Source of the DNA: Bacteroidales bacterium
GTDB lineage: Bacteria > Bacteroidota > Bacteroidia > Bacteroidales > UBA12077
Length of the DNA: 14,238 nt
Direction of reading: 5' to 3'
Assembly: GCA_003446015.1 (NCBI GenBank)
Contig: DMBU01000133.1
Location: forward strand, 1 to 14,238
The notes under the pieces are model-generated. The model saw only the letters and a program-made list of their open reading frames with translations. It was not told the origin of the DNA and ran no database searches. Positions 7,742 through 14,204 of this stretch are shown here, in pieces; position 1 is the stretch's first letter, and every line of letters starts with the position of its first letter. The position numbers were made by a program, and so were the translations under genes.

Positions 7742-7812
7742 TTAAAGTCATACTTCGACAGGCTCAGTGTGACTTTAAGGTTTGTCATATTGAGCTTGTC
7801 GAAATAGACAAA
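7742..7812. repeat. Pair of inverted repeat units with TTCGACA-GCTCA core (REP-like)
   Basis: Two related units in opposite orientation fill the space between two minus-strand genes. Unit 1 has arms TTAAAGTCA (7742-7750) and TGACTTTAA (7770-7778), a perfect 9-bp inverted repeat, around a core containing CTTCGACAGGCTCAGTG. Unit 2 has arms TTTGTC (7781-7786) and GACAAA (7807-7812) around a core containing TTGAGCTTGTCGAA. The cores are near reverse complements of each other (TTCGACAGGCTCA versus TTCGACAAGCTCA), so the whole can fold as one large or two small hairpins. I recognise this core as a dispersed intergenic repeat seen in many Bacteroidota and other genomes (from memory, not searched). 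Confidence 0.8.
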
Positions 7813-7813
7813 T

Positions 7814-8494
7814 TTAACTGTTCAAACTCAATTGATAATTTATTGCCTCGTTAATAAAACTATTGAAAGGATAAAGTGCCATAAATGTTTCGTTAACTTC
7901 ATCAGCGAATTTATTAGAAAATATTAAGGAATCTTCAATTGGTTTCATCACAGTATAATGTTTGTGTTTTAACAAATCAATGTCCTCGAAATCTTTAGGG
8001 AATCCTTTTGGGGCATTCTTTAATTGATCTTCGCTGGAAATTTCTTTAAAATGCTTCTTGAAGTTTTTATCATTCAGAATCTTTTTAAAATCCTCTGTAT
8101 TTTCATAAATCTCTGTTCTAACTGCCTTTAATCGGTCTGGTGGAGGCATGTATATCCCTCCGGCTAAGAAACAATTGCCCGGTTCAATATGAATATAGTA
8201 TCCGGCAAATCCTGCATTCCTTCCTCCAGGAACAATAAAGCCCCCGAAATTAGTTTTGTATGGCGATTTGTCGTTTGAAAATCTTATGTCGCGGTTGATT
8301 CTGAAAATACAATGTTTGGGTTCGAGATTTTTTACAGAAGTATCGAATTGTGATATATCAACAATAATTTGTGCTATGAATTGCTCAAATTCTTTTTTTA
8401 CTTTTTGGTAAGTTGGTTTATTTTCATGAAACCACTCTTTGTAATTATTTTCTTTTAAATCAGAAAGAAACTGTAGTATGTTTTTATTTAACAT
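7814..8494 (-). CDS. DUF2461 family protein
   Basis: A 226-residue soluble protein with no signal peptide or membrane helix. It matches the DUF2461/TIGR02453 family. The start LQFLSDLKENNYKEWFHENK is typical, as is the signature FRINRDIRFSNDKSPYKT (64-81), followed by a GGFIVPGGRNAGFAGYYIHI segment and a glycine-rich stretch with GGIYMPPPD (112-120). The length is normal for the family, so it looks intact. The biochemical function is unknown and I do not infer one. It is first of a minus-strand pair with the methyltransferase. The stop codon directly abuts the repeat element, and the 82-base gap to the next start is almost entirely repeat. The start ATG at 8494 is about 23 bases below a -7-like TATCTTTG. 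Confidence 0.85.
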   Translation of the reverse strand: MLNKNILQFLSDLKENNYKEWFHENKPTYQKVKKEFEQFIAQIIVDISQFDTSVKNLEPKHCIFRINRDIRFSNDKSPYKTNFGGFIVPGGRNAGFAGYYIHIEPGNCFLAGGIYMPPPDRLKAVRTEIYENTEDFKKILNDKNFKKHFKEISSEDQLKNAPKGFPKDFEDIDLLKHKHYTVMKPIEDSLIFSNKFADEVNETFMALYPFNSFINEAINYQLSLNS

Positions 8495-8516
8495 GATTTT
8501 AAATTTTAATGATTAT

Positions 8517-8524
8517 CAAAGATA
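8517..8524 (-). promoter_or_regulatory. Candidate -7 element for the DUF2461 gene
   Basis: On the minus strand this reads TATCTTTG, a full match to TAnnTTTG, 22 bases before the start codon. The nearest upstream TTG gives a 15-base spacer, shorter than usual, so the -33 element is doubtful. Confidence 0.4.
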
Positions 8525-8545
8525 AAATATTTTCAAAACAAGATG

Positions 8546-8577
8546 TTGCCAATTGATTCCATATTCATGTATCTTTA
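8546..8577 (+). promoter_or_regulatory. Candidate promoter of pepT
   Basis: TTG (8546-8548), a 21-base spacer and TATCTTTA (8570-8577) match the Bacteroidota promoter with one -7 mismatch. The start codon at 8612 lies about 28 bases past the expected transcription start. Confidence 0.4.
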
Positions 8578-8611
8578 CAAATAATAATGGTAATAGGTTT
8601 AAATTAAGGAT

Positions 8612-9838
8612 ATGAGACAAGAAATACTAAATAGATTTTTAAGATACGTGCAAATAGACACACAATCGGACGAAAATTCAAAAACCTTTCCCAGCACTCA
8701 AAAACAGTTCGATTTGGCTAATTTATTAGTTAAAGAATTAAATGAAATAGGATTAACAGATGTTGAAGTTGATAAGTATGGATATGTAACGGCAACACTT
8801 CCTTCTAACATTGAAAAGGATATTCCTGTAATAGGATTTTTGGCTCATATGGATACAGCACCTGATATGAGTGGCACTAAAGTGAGACCACAGATTTTTG
8901 AAAATTATAATGGAGAAGATATTACATTAAATAAAGAATTAAATGTTCATTTATTGCTTAAAGATTTTCCTGAATTAAAAGATTATAAAGGTCAAACATT
9001 AATCACTACAAGTGGAAATACACTTTTAGGAGCCGACGACAAAGCTGGAATTGCAGAGATTATAACTGCAATGGAATATTTGATTAAAAATCCGGAAATT
9101 AAACATGGAACAATAAAAATTGCTTTTACACCCGACGAGGAAGTGGGTAGGGGAGTTGATCATTTCGACCTTACGAAGTTTGATGCTGATTATGCTTATA
9201 CTGTTGATGGAGGCCCAATTGGAGAGTTAGAATACGAAAACTTTAATGCTGCCGGTATTGCAATTCAGATTCAAGGTAGAAATATTCATCCTGGAAGTGC
9301 AAAAGGCAGAATGATTAACGCCATTCTTGTTGCTGCAGAATTAAACGATATGCTACCGATTGAGCAGCGCCCAGAGTTAACTGAAAATTACGAAGGGTTT
9401 TTTCATATCATCAGATTTATGGGAACTGTTGAAACTGCAGAAATTCATTATATTATTCGTGATCACGACAGAGAAAAATTTGAACAAAAAAAAGATTTAA
9501 TTAAAAATGTGGTAAAACTGATTAACCAAAAATATAATCAGGAAGTAGCAAAATATAAGTTGGAAGATCAATATTACAATATGCGTGAAAAAATTGAGCC
9601 GGTATATCACATTGTTGAGCAAGCAAAACAAGCCATGATTGAATTGGGGATTACCCCGGTTATAAAACCAATTCGTGGAGGGACTGATGGTGCAAGGCTT
9701 TCATACATGGACTTACCCTGTCCGAATATATTTACAGGGGGGCATAACTATCATGGAAAACATGAGTTTATTCCATTGGAATCGATGGAAAAAGCTATTC
9801 AGGTGATTTTAAAAATAATTGAGAAATCTACAACATAA
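8612..9838 (+). CDS. pepT: Peptidase T (tripeptide aminopeptidase, M20B)
   Basis: A 408-residue cytoplasmic di-zinc aminopeptidase that removes the N-terminal residue from tripeptides; the length equals that of the E. coli enzyme. The M20 metal and catalytic residues are all in place: AHMDT (H79, with D81), LGADDKAG (bridging D142), TPDEEVGRG (catalytic E176, zinc E177), TVDGG (D199) and GGHNYHGKHEF (last zinc His at 381 or 384). The dimerisation domain lies between about residues 210 and 325 and contains the NIHPGSAKG segment of PepT. IRGGTDGARLSYMDLPCPN (354-372) is also characteristic. ATG 8612 begins the canonical MRQEILNRFLRYVQIDTQS. An AAGGA precedes it, but with only one base of spacing, so it is not a convincing ribosome site. 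It is a single-gene unit with its own promoter and a terminator right after the stop. Confidence 0.96.
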   Translation: MRQEILNRFLRYVQIDTQSDENSKTFPSTQKQFDLANLLVKELNEIGLTDVEVDKYGYVTATLPSNIEKDIPVIGFLAHMDTAPDMSGTKVRPQIFENYNGEDITLNKELNVHLLLKDFPELKDYKGQTLITTSGNTLLGADDKAGIAEIITAMEYLIKNPEIKHGTIKIAFTPDEEVGRGVDHFDLTKFDADYAYTVDGGPIGELEYENFNAAGIAIQIQGRNIHPGSAKGRMINAILVAAELNDMLPIEQRPELTENYEGFFHIIRFMGTVETAEIHYIIRDHDREKFEQKKDLIKNVVKLINQKYNQEVAKYKLEDQYYNMREKIEPVYHIVEQAKQAMIELGITPVIKPIRGGTDGARLSYMDLPCPNIFTGGHNYHGKHEFIPLESMEKAIQVILKIIEKSTT

Positions 9839-9871
9839 AAAAAGGCTTACCAATTTTGGCAAGCCTTTTTT
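9837..9871. terminator. Bidirectional intrinsic terminator between pepT and the cytochrome-rhodanese operon
   Basis: The stem is GGCTT (9844-9848), one A/C mismatch, CCAA (9850-9853), a TT loop, TTGG (9856-9859) and AAGCC (9861-9865). It is preceded by seven A (9837-9843) and followed by six T (9866-9871), so it has a T-run in both reading directions. It sits between convergent genes and overlaps the pepT stop codon. Confidence 0.9.
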
Positions 9872-9894
9872 ACACTAGCTATGAAATTCAGTTT

Positions 9895-10869
9895 TTATTG
9901 AACTAAAGTATAATCGTGTACTTCAGTATCTGCATTAAATACGGTCATTCCTCCTTCTGAAACCATTGTATCATACATCATACCATTAGCACCATATAGC
10001 AATGTCTTTGCATCGTAACCGATCACTTTTAAGTAAGCAGCAACAAATGCAGATGTTTGACCAGTGTAGCAATAAACTACAACAATTTTATCTGTAGGTA
10101 CAGTTTTAAGTTCCTGAGAATAAGAAAGTGATGCGCTTGGAGTATATTGTACTGCACCTGGTATATGTCCAACTTCGTAATGTGCCTGACTCCAGTAATT
10201 AATGGTATAATTTGTACTACTATTCGTGAAAGCATCATCTTTTGTAATTGTTGCAGGAGTGAATCCGTTTGCAAATAGTTCTTCTACGCGTGCACGAAGA
10301 ATTGTTTCTCCGGTAGATTTGCCAGTATTTATTTCAGGAAGAGATCCTTCTTCATTTTTTGTACCAGCTTCTGTTACCATAAATGCAGCTTTAGAATTCC
10401 CAACATTACCTGTCCAGGGAGTACTTGTTGCTGCATTCCAGGAACTCATCCCCCATTTCAGGGCTTTTACATTCGTGTATCCTAACATACGCAATAAGGA
10501 TGCTCCATAACTTGCCCCTTGTCCGCTAAGACAAACAATTGCAACGGTTTCTTTTGATCCAAGTGCATTTTCTTCATAATGGGTTAATAAATCACCAAAA
10601 GCTACATTCACTGCTCCACTAATGTGTCCAGCTTCATAAGTTGCAGCATCGCGAATATCAATGATATACATGCCTGTGCTTTGAGTTAAAACTGCACTAT
10701 TTACATCGGTTGCTGTAATCATTGCTGGAAAAGGTGCAGTATTTACATATTCTCCAAGGTATTCAACAAGTACCTGTGATTCATTAATACTCGGTTCGTC
10801 GTCTTCACAAGCAGTAAAGAATAAGACCGCGAATAAAATACTTAAGAATAAAATTTTAGTGTTTTTCAT
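9895..10869 (-). CDS. Tandem rhodanese-domain lipoprotein
   Basis: A 324-residue exported protein with two rhodanese domains. Residues 1-20 form a lipoprotein signal with lipobox FFTAC, so C21 would be lipidated. The acidic CEDDE that follows resembles the surface-export signal of Bacteroidota lipoproteins, suggesting the outer leaflet of the outer membrane (inference). Domain 1 (about 50-150) has YIIDIRDAATYEAGHISGA and the active-site loop CLSGQGAS with C113. Domain 2 (about 185-300) has YEVGHIPGAV and the loop CYTGQTS with C267. Both catalytic cysteines are present, so both domains could carry persulfide sulfur; the loop sequences do not reveal the donor or acceptor. A linker of about 35 residues separates them. 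It begins 41 bases after the multihaem cytochrome gene on the same strand and ends at the shared terminator, so it is the second gene of that operon. Confidence 0.87.
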   Translation of the reverse strand: MKNTKILFLSILFAVLFFTACEDDEPSINESQVLVEYLGEYVNTAPFPAMITATDVNSAVLTQSTGMYIIDIRDAATYEAGHISGAVNVAFGDLLTHYEENALGSKETVAIVCLSGQGASYGASLLRMLGYTNVKALKWGMSSWNAATSTPWTGNVGNSKAAFMVTEAGTKNEEGSLPEINTGKSTGETILRARVEELFANGFTPATITKDDAFTNSSTNYTINYWSQAHYEVGHIPGAVQYTPSASLSYSQELKTVPTDKIVVVYCYTGQTSAFVAAYLKVIGYDAKTLLYGANGMMYDTMVSEGGMTVFNADTEVHDYTLVQ

Positions 10870-10910
10870 AATCGTAATTTTAGTTTTTGTAAAACGTATT
10901 TATTTATTAA

Positions 10911-12290
10911 TTAATTTCCGGTTTTCCATGATGCAGGTAGTTCGCCATCTACAGTTATTTTTGATGTTGCACCAATTTCCCAGTCTAACAAATCATCTTC
11001 GAATAAGTACAATTCCTTATTGACTAAAACACCACCTTCATCTCTAACATGGCAGTTAGAAGAGCAACTTGCTCCATCAGAAACTTGAGTTCTTTCTGTC
11101 CATCTTAAAATATTGTGTGGAGTTGTAAAATTGTAAGTCGGCAATGCATCAAAGTTTGGATAAGCGCCAGATTGATAGGCATCCCAATTTTCAGGAGCTG
11201 CCAATGTTCTTCTAACCAAAACAAAATTGAAACCTGTTTTGATATCAGGAATAGGATTTTTAGCTATTTTAAATCCAAGATAGGCTGGGATTACAGCTCC
11301 TGCACCACTTTTACTTTCTTCAAAATTAATATGACATTGACCACAGTTGTTGTAATCTTGTGAATGGCATACCTGGCAGTTGAAATCATCGTAATGAGTA
11401 GAATGATAGTTGTTTGCAGCTTGAATACTTGAATGACAATTTTCACATTCTGGTAATTTTGTATATGCATATCGCTGTTCAACGGATTTTCCATCACCAT
11501 GAAGTTCTGATCCGCTGTGGCAGTCTAAGCAAGTGTAACCATTTTCAGTTAAATGCACATCAGGTTGAGTTCCTACAGCAACTCCCAAATAAGCATGACC
11601 ACCTCTTGATGAGTGACAACTAACACAAACATTTATCATGTCGGGAGTTTTGTTAAAAGAATGCCCGTTAGATAAACCACCTCCTGCAGCAAGTGGACGA
11701 ACAATATGACAGTTTCCACAAGTACCATGACAAGTTGCACAATTAGCATTGTAACCTTCGATCTGATGTTCTGGTAGTTGATCAAAATCTTCAGGTCCAT
11801 CAAATCCACTTCGAATGGCTACTTTTCTTTTTTGTCCGGTTCCGTGATGAATACTTGTACTAAAATCATTTGCTATTTCAGGGTGACAGCTACCACATTT
11901 TTCATCATAATACATAGAAGGATGAGATATAAAATCACCTGAATGGGCTACCGTTTTATCAGAAGTTTTATCAGTTCCATTATGACAATAAACACATCCC
12001 ATAGAATAGTGACCCGAAGTTTTGAAATCTTCATATCCATCGCCGCCCATATAAACTCTGTCGTAAGGTTCATAATGAGGAGCATCACCTCCACAACCAC
12101 CAGCTACCACAATGGTGTCAGGAGAGTACACTTCTTTTAAGTAATCATAATTAGTATGGCATCCTTCGCATGATGCAACTGATTCTCCTTCAGTTTCGAA
12201 CGTAATTGTTTTTTCTGTACAACTGTAGTTTAGTAAAATTAATACAGCTATAAAAAATAAAAAACCTAGTCCTTTAATTTTCTCTTTCAT
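10911..12290 (-). CDS. Multihaem c-type cytochrome lipoprotein (ten CXXCH plus one CX3CH)
   Basis: A 459-residue exported electron carrier. Residues 1-23 are a signal sequence ending NYSC, with C24 the likely lipidated residue, though the lipobox is weak. Ten CXXCH haem-attachment motifs start at C41, C99, C132, C184, C191, C222, C254, C282, C305 and C316. An eleventh, CSSNCH at 409-414, has three spacer residues instead of two. The pair at 184 and 191 is separated by only two residues (CATCHGTCGNCH), implying closely packed haems. Many non-motif histidines could serve as distal ligands. Residues 330-405 and 415-459 lack motifs, so a haem-poor C-terminal part exists. I do not recognise a known reductase family, so it may be a wire rather than an enzyme. 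It is the first gene of an operon with the rhodanese lipoprotein and is divergent from the Crp/Fnr regulator; two FNR-like palindromes lie upstream. Haems would be attached outside the cytoplasm. Confidence 0.9.
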   Translation of the reverse strand: MKEKIKGLGFLFFIAVLILLNYSCTEKTITFETEGESVASCEGCHTNYDYLKEVYSPDTIVVAGGCGGDAPHYEPYDRVYMGGDGYEDFKTSGHYSMGCVYCHNGTDKTSDKTVAHSGDFISHPSMYYDEKCGSCHPEIANDFSTSIHHGTGQKRKVAIRSGFDGPEDFDQLPEHQIEGYNANCATCHGTCGNCHIVRPLAAGGGLSNGHSFNKTPDMINVCVSCHSSRGGHAYLGVAVGTQPDVHLTENGYTCLDCHSGSELHGDGKSVEQRYAYTKLPECENCHSSIQAANNYHSTHYDDFNCQVCHSQDYNNCGQCHINFEESKSGAGAVIPAYLGFKIAKNPIPDIKTGFNFVLVRRTLAAPENWDAYQSGAYPNFDALPTYNFTTPHNILRWTERTQVSDGASCSSNCHVRDEGGVLVNKELYLFEDDLLDWEIGATSKITVDGELPASWKTGN

Positions 12291-12360
12291 GACATGTGTT
12301 TTTTTAATCCTTTTTGATAATAATATTTATGGATAAAGATGAATGTTTCCTGTGTTATTC

Positions 12361-12368
12361 CAAAGTTT
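12361..12368 (-). promoter_or_regulatory. Weak -7 candidate for the cytochrome operon
   Basis: On the minus strand this reads AAACTTTG, one base off TAnnTTTG. There is no -33 TTG at a usable distance, which fits a promoter that needs an activator; the nearer FNR-like palindrome is centred about 44 bases upstream. The leader to ATG 12290 would be about 65 bases. Confidence 0.3.
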
Positions 12369-12401
12369 TAGGGCATGTCATACACTATGTAAAAACATGA
12401 T

Positions 12402-12415
12402 TTGACACATTTCAA
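12402..12415. promoter_or_regulatory. FNR/HcpR-like palindrome TTGA-N6-TCAA
   Basis: TTGACACATTTCAA keeps both TTGA and TCAA half-sites with the six-base spacing used by FNR-type regulators, and it is flanked by T on both sides. It lies between the divergent cytochrome operon and Crp/Fnr-family gene and is the best candidate binding site for that regulator. Confidence 0.6.
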
Positions 12416-12419
12416 TATA

Positions 12420-12431
12420 TGATATACATCA
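12420..12431. promoter_or_regulatory. Second FNR-core palindrome TGAT-N4-ATCA
   Basis: TGATATACATCA has the inner FNR core TGAT-N4-ATCA, but the outermost bases (A and G) differ from the consensus T and A. It lies where the -33 element of the regulator gene's promoter should be, about 40 bases before the expected start of transcription, a position for either class II activation or self-repression. Confidence 0.45.
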
Positions 12432-12450
12432 GTTTTTGAGCAGATTTTTG

Positions 12451-12458
12451 TATCTTTG
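12451..12458 (+). promoter_or_regulatory. -7 element of the Crp/Fnr-family regulator gene
   Basis: TATCTTTG is a full match to TAnnTTTG, 28 bases before ATG 12487. No TTG stands 17-21 bases upstream; that place is taken by the palindrome at 12420-12431. Confidence 0.5.
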
Positions 12459-12486
12459 GAAACTATAATTGACATTAAAAATAGCA

Positions 12487-13182
12487 ATGGGAAAAGATAA
12501 GCAGTATTCAAGTTGCACAGTTAGCTCATATCCCTGCCGGTGTTTTGAGAAACTGAGTAATGAGGAAATGGATTTTCTAAATAGCAATACTGTAAGTGTA
12601 AAATACAAAAAAGGTGAGATAATCTGCAAACAGGGAAGTTATGCTTCACATATTATGTTTATTGAACTAGGGTTGGTTAAAGTCTTTCTTGATGATGGTA
12701 TAAACTGTTTGGTTTTAAAAATGATTTCTACCGGGAATATGCTTGGTTTATCAGCAATTAATGAAGAACACACTACATTTCAGTATTCAGCAATGTCTTA
12801 TTTAGATACTGTTGTAAATCAAATTAATATCGTTGCTTTTAGGAAATTACTTAACACAAATTCTGAATTTGCAAAAAGTGTTATTGATATCTTAAGTGCA
12901 AATAGTGTACAGATTAATGGACGGTTCTTTTGCCTTACTCACAAACAATCCTATGGAAGATTAGCTGATATCATATTATGCTTAGCAGATCGTGTATTTA
13001 AAGCAAAGGAATTTGATTTGCCATTATCACGTAAAGATTTAGGTGAATTATCATCTATGAGTCCTGAGACAGTTATCAGAATGTTAAAAAAATTCAAGGA
13101 GGACAAATTAATCGAAATGGATGGTAAAAATTTCAAGATACTTGATTACGACCGATTAAAAAGAATAAGCGAAACGGGATAA
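12487..13182 (+). CDS. Crp/Fnr-family transcriptional regulator with N-terminal cysteine cluster
   Basis: A 231-residue DNA-binding regulator. Residues 20-135 form the cyclic-nucleotide-binding-type beta-roll (VKYKKGEIICKQGSYASHIM, FIELGLVKVF), lacking the arginine-containing cAMP pocket of E. coli CRP. The dimerisation helix follows (about 117-148), then a winged helix-turn-helix: LPLSRKDLGELSSMSPETVI at 178-197 followed by RMLKKF. The recognition helix keeps the Glu (E194) and Arg (R198) that read the GA of TTGA sites; the Ser of FNR is Ile here. The N-terminus has C10, C17 and C19, with C47 and C74 further on. This could bind an iron-sulfur cluster, though the spacing differs from E. coli FNR. 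Start: ATG 12487 gives MGKDKQYSSC; a TTG at 12469 would add six residues. It is divergent from the cytochrome operon and ends at a strong terminator. I infer that it controls that operon and perhaps itself. Confidence 0.88.
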   Translation: MGKDKQYSSCTVSSYPCRCFEKLSNEEMDFLNSNTVSVKYKKGEIICKQGSYASHIMFIELGLVKVFLDDGINCLVLKMISTGNMLGLSAINEEHTTFQYSAMSYLDTVVNQINIVAFRKLLNTNSEFAKSVIDILSANSVQINGRFFCLTHKQSYGRLADIILCLADRVFKAKEFDLPLSRKDLGELSSMSPETVIRMLKKFKEDKLIEMDGKNFKILDYDRLKRISETG

Positions 13183-13203
13183 ATATAATTACCATAATAT
13201 ATT

Positions 13204-13240
13204 AAAAAAGGGAGCAGCTAATTGAAGTGCTCCCTTTTTT
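13204..13240. terminator. Bidirectional intrinsic terminator after the regulator gene
   Basis: A perfect 7-bp stem, GGGAGCA (13210-13216) with TGCTCCC (13228-13234), closes an 11-base loop. Six A precede it and six T follow it, so it can end transcripts from both the regulator gene and the convergent PKD lipoprotein gene. Confidence 0.92.
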
Positions 13241-13244
13241 ATTG

Positions 13245-14204
13245 TTATTTCGTGTTCGAATTTACCAGATCTTTTGCATTTGAATCAAATACTTTTTTGC
13301 TACCTGATTCAATTCCTGGATAAATCATTTCAGGATCACCGATATTAAGATCTAAAGCATTCTCAGATTTTCCAGTTTCAGATTTCCCATAATAGGTTAA
13401 ATTCCTCCACTGGTTACTTGAATTATCTGTATTTATGTACCACTGTGCAAAATAATATGAATCATACTGATAGTAAGCTCGCACTTCCATGCCATAATTT
13501 GCATAATAGTATCCTGTTCGGTATTGCACACCATCACTTGGTATAATTATATTATCCACTGTTTCGTCATAAGCATTAAAGTTTACAAAAAATGGACTTA
13601 GACTATAACCACTTGAATTTGTAACATAAAAGAAAATAAAATCATAAGTAATAAGGTTGTAAGAAGAATAAGAAGTTAAATCGACAGTATTATCCCAGGA
13701 AAGTTCTTCTCCAACGACTGTTCCTCCCGTAGTTTTTCCTGAAGTCTCTGCTGTATAATCTACCGAAGTATCATCAATTTTTACAAATCGAACATATTCG
13801 TCTGGAGACATGGTTTTTGTTTCGTAATCAACAGTCACATCAATATCGGTAAATAAGGGGTTATTAAACTGAACAACGTTGATGTAATTATAATAGGAAG
13901 TTTCGTTTTCTCCACCACTATTTTTAACCCATAAGGTCACATCAAAAGTTCCGGAACTTGTATAAGTAACTATTGGATTTTGATCGGTTGATGTAGATGG
14001 AATTCCACCTTCAAAGGTCCAAAACCATTGATCAGGGCTATTTGAAGACTGATCTGTAAAAGAAATATCTATTTCAGTATCAGTAGAATAGTATTCAAAT
14101 GCACTAAAGTTAGCTTGTGGCGGATCTACAGGTTTTTCACAACTAAAAAAGAATAAGGGCACGATAAGAGCCAGACTTAATTTTAAAAATTTAGTATTTC
14201 TCAT
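13245..14204 (-). CDS. PKD-domain lipoprotein of unknown function
   Basis: A 319-residue exported protein. Residues 1-21 are a lipoprotein signal with lipobox FFFSC, placing the lipid on C22. Residues about 29-112 form a PKD domain, an immunoglobulin-like fold common in cell-surface proteins. Its markers are the ISFTDQSSNSPDQWFWTFEG start, the NPIVTYTSSGTFDVTLWVKN strand (a variant of the family's YxxPGTYxVTLxV) and a final NYINV. The remaining 200 residues are rich in Tyr, Ser, Asn and Asp, and look like a second beta-rich domain that I do not recognise; no catalytic motif is visible. It may be an adhesion or carbohydrate-contact protein, but this is only inference. It stands alone, convergent with the regulator gene. 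The start at 14204 has no Shine-Dalgarno, and the 34 bases beyond it show no clear promoter. Confidence 0.82.
   Translation of the reverse strand: MRNTKFLKLSLALIVPLFFFSCEKPVDPPQANFSAFEYYSTDTEIDISFTDQSSNSPDQWFWTFEGGIPSTSTDQNPIVTYTSSGTFDVTLWVKNSGGENETSYYNYINVVQFNNPLFTDIDVTVDYETKTMSPDEYVRFVKIDDTSVDYTAETSGKTTGGTVVGEELSWDNTVDLTSYSSYNLITYDFIFFYVTNSSGYSLSPFFVNFNAYDETVDNIIIPSDGVQYRTGYYYANYGMEVRAYYQYDSYYFAQWYINTDNSSNQWRNLTYYGKSETGKSENALDLNIGDPEMIYPGIESGSKKVFDSNAKDLVNSNTK

Noticed and set aside
7742..7778. Repeat unit 1 considered as an intrinsic terminator
   Set aside because: The stem has 9-bp arms around a 19-base interior and no T-run follows on either strand.
7742..7812. Repeat pair considered as a CRISPR fragment or an insertion-sequence remnant
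   Set aside because: There are only two units, in opposite orientation, without regular spacers, and no transposase trace or target-site duplication.
8606..8610. AAGGA before pepT as a Shine-Dalgarno sequence
   Set aside because: Only one base separates it from the ATG, too close to pair with 16S rRNA, and Shine-Dalgarno use is generally weak in this phylum.
10226..10510. A 94-codon open frame on the + strand inside the rhodanese lipoprotein gene
   Set aside because: It lies wholly antisense to a gene with clear domains, has no promoter or family signature, and its composition reflects the complementary strand.
11115..12140. Several open frames on both strands within the multihaem cytochrome gene
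   Set aside because: They come from the low stop-codon density of the repeated Cys/His-rich sequence; only the frame with eleven haem motifs and a signal sequence is credible.
12379..12389. Small palindrome CATA-CAC-TATG as a further regulator site
   Set aside because: Only 4-bp arms in AT-rich DNA and no match to the FNR-type half-site; likely chance.
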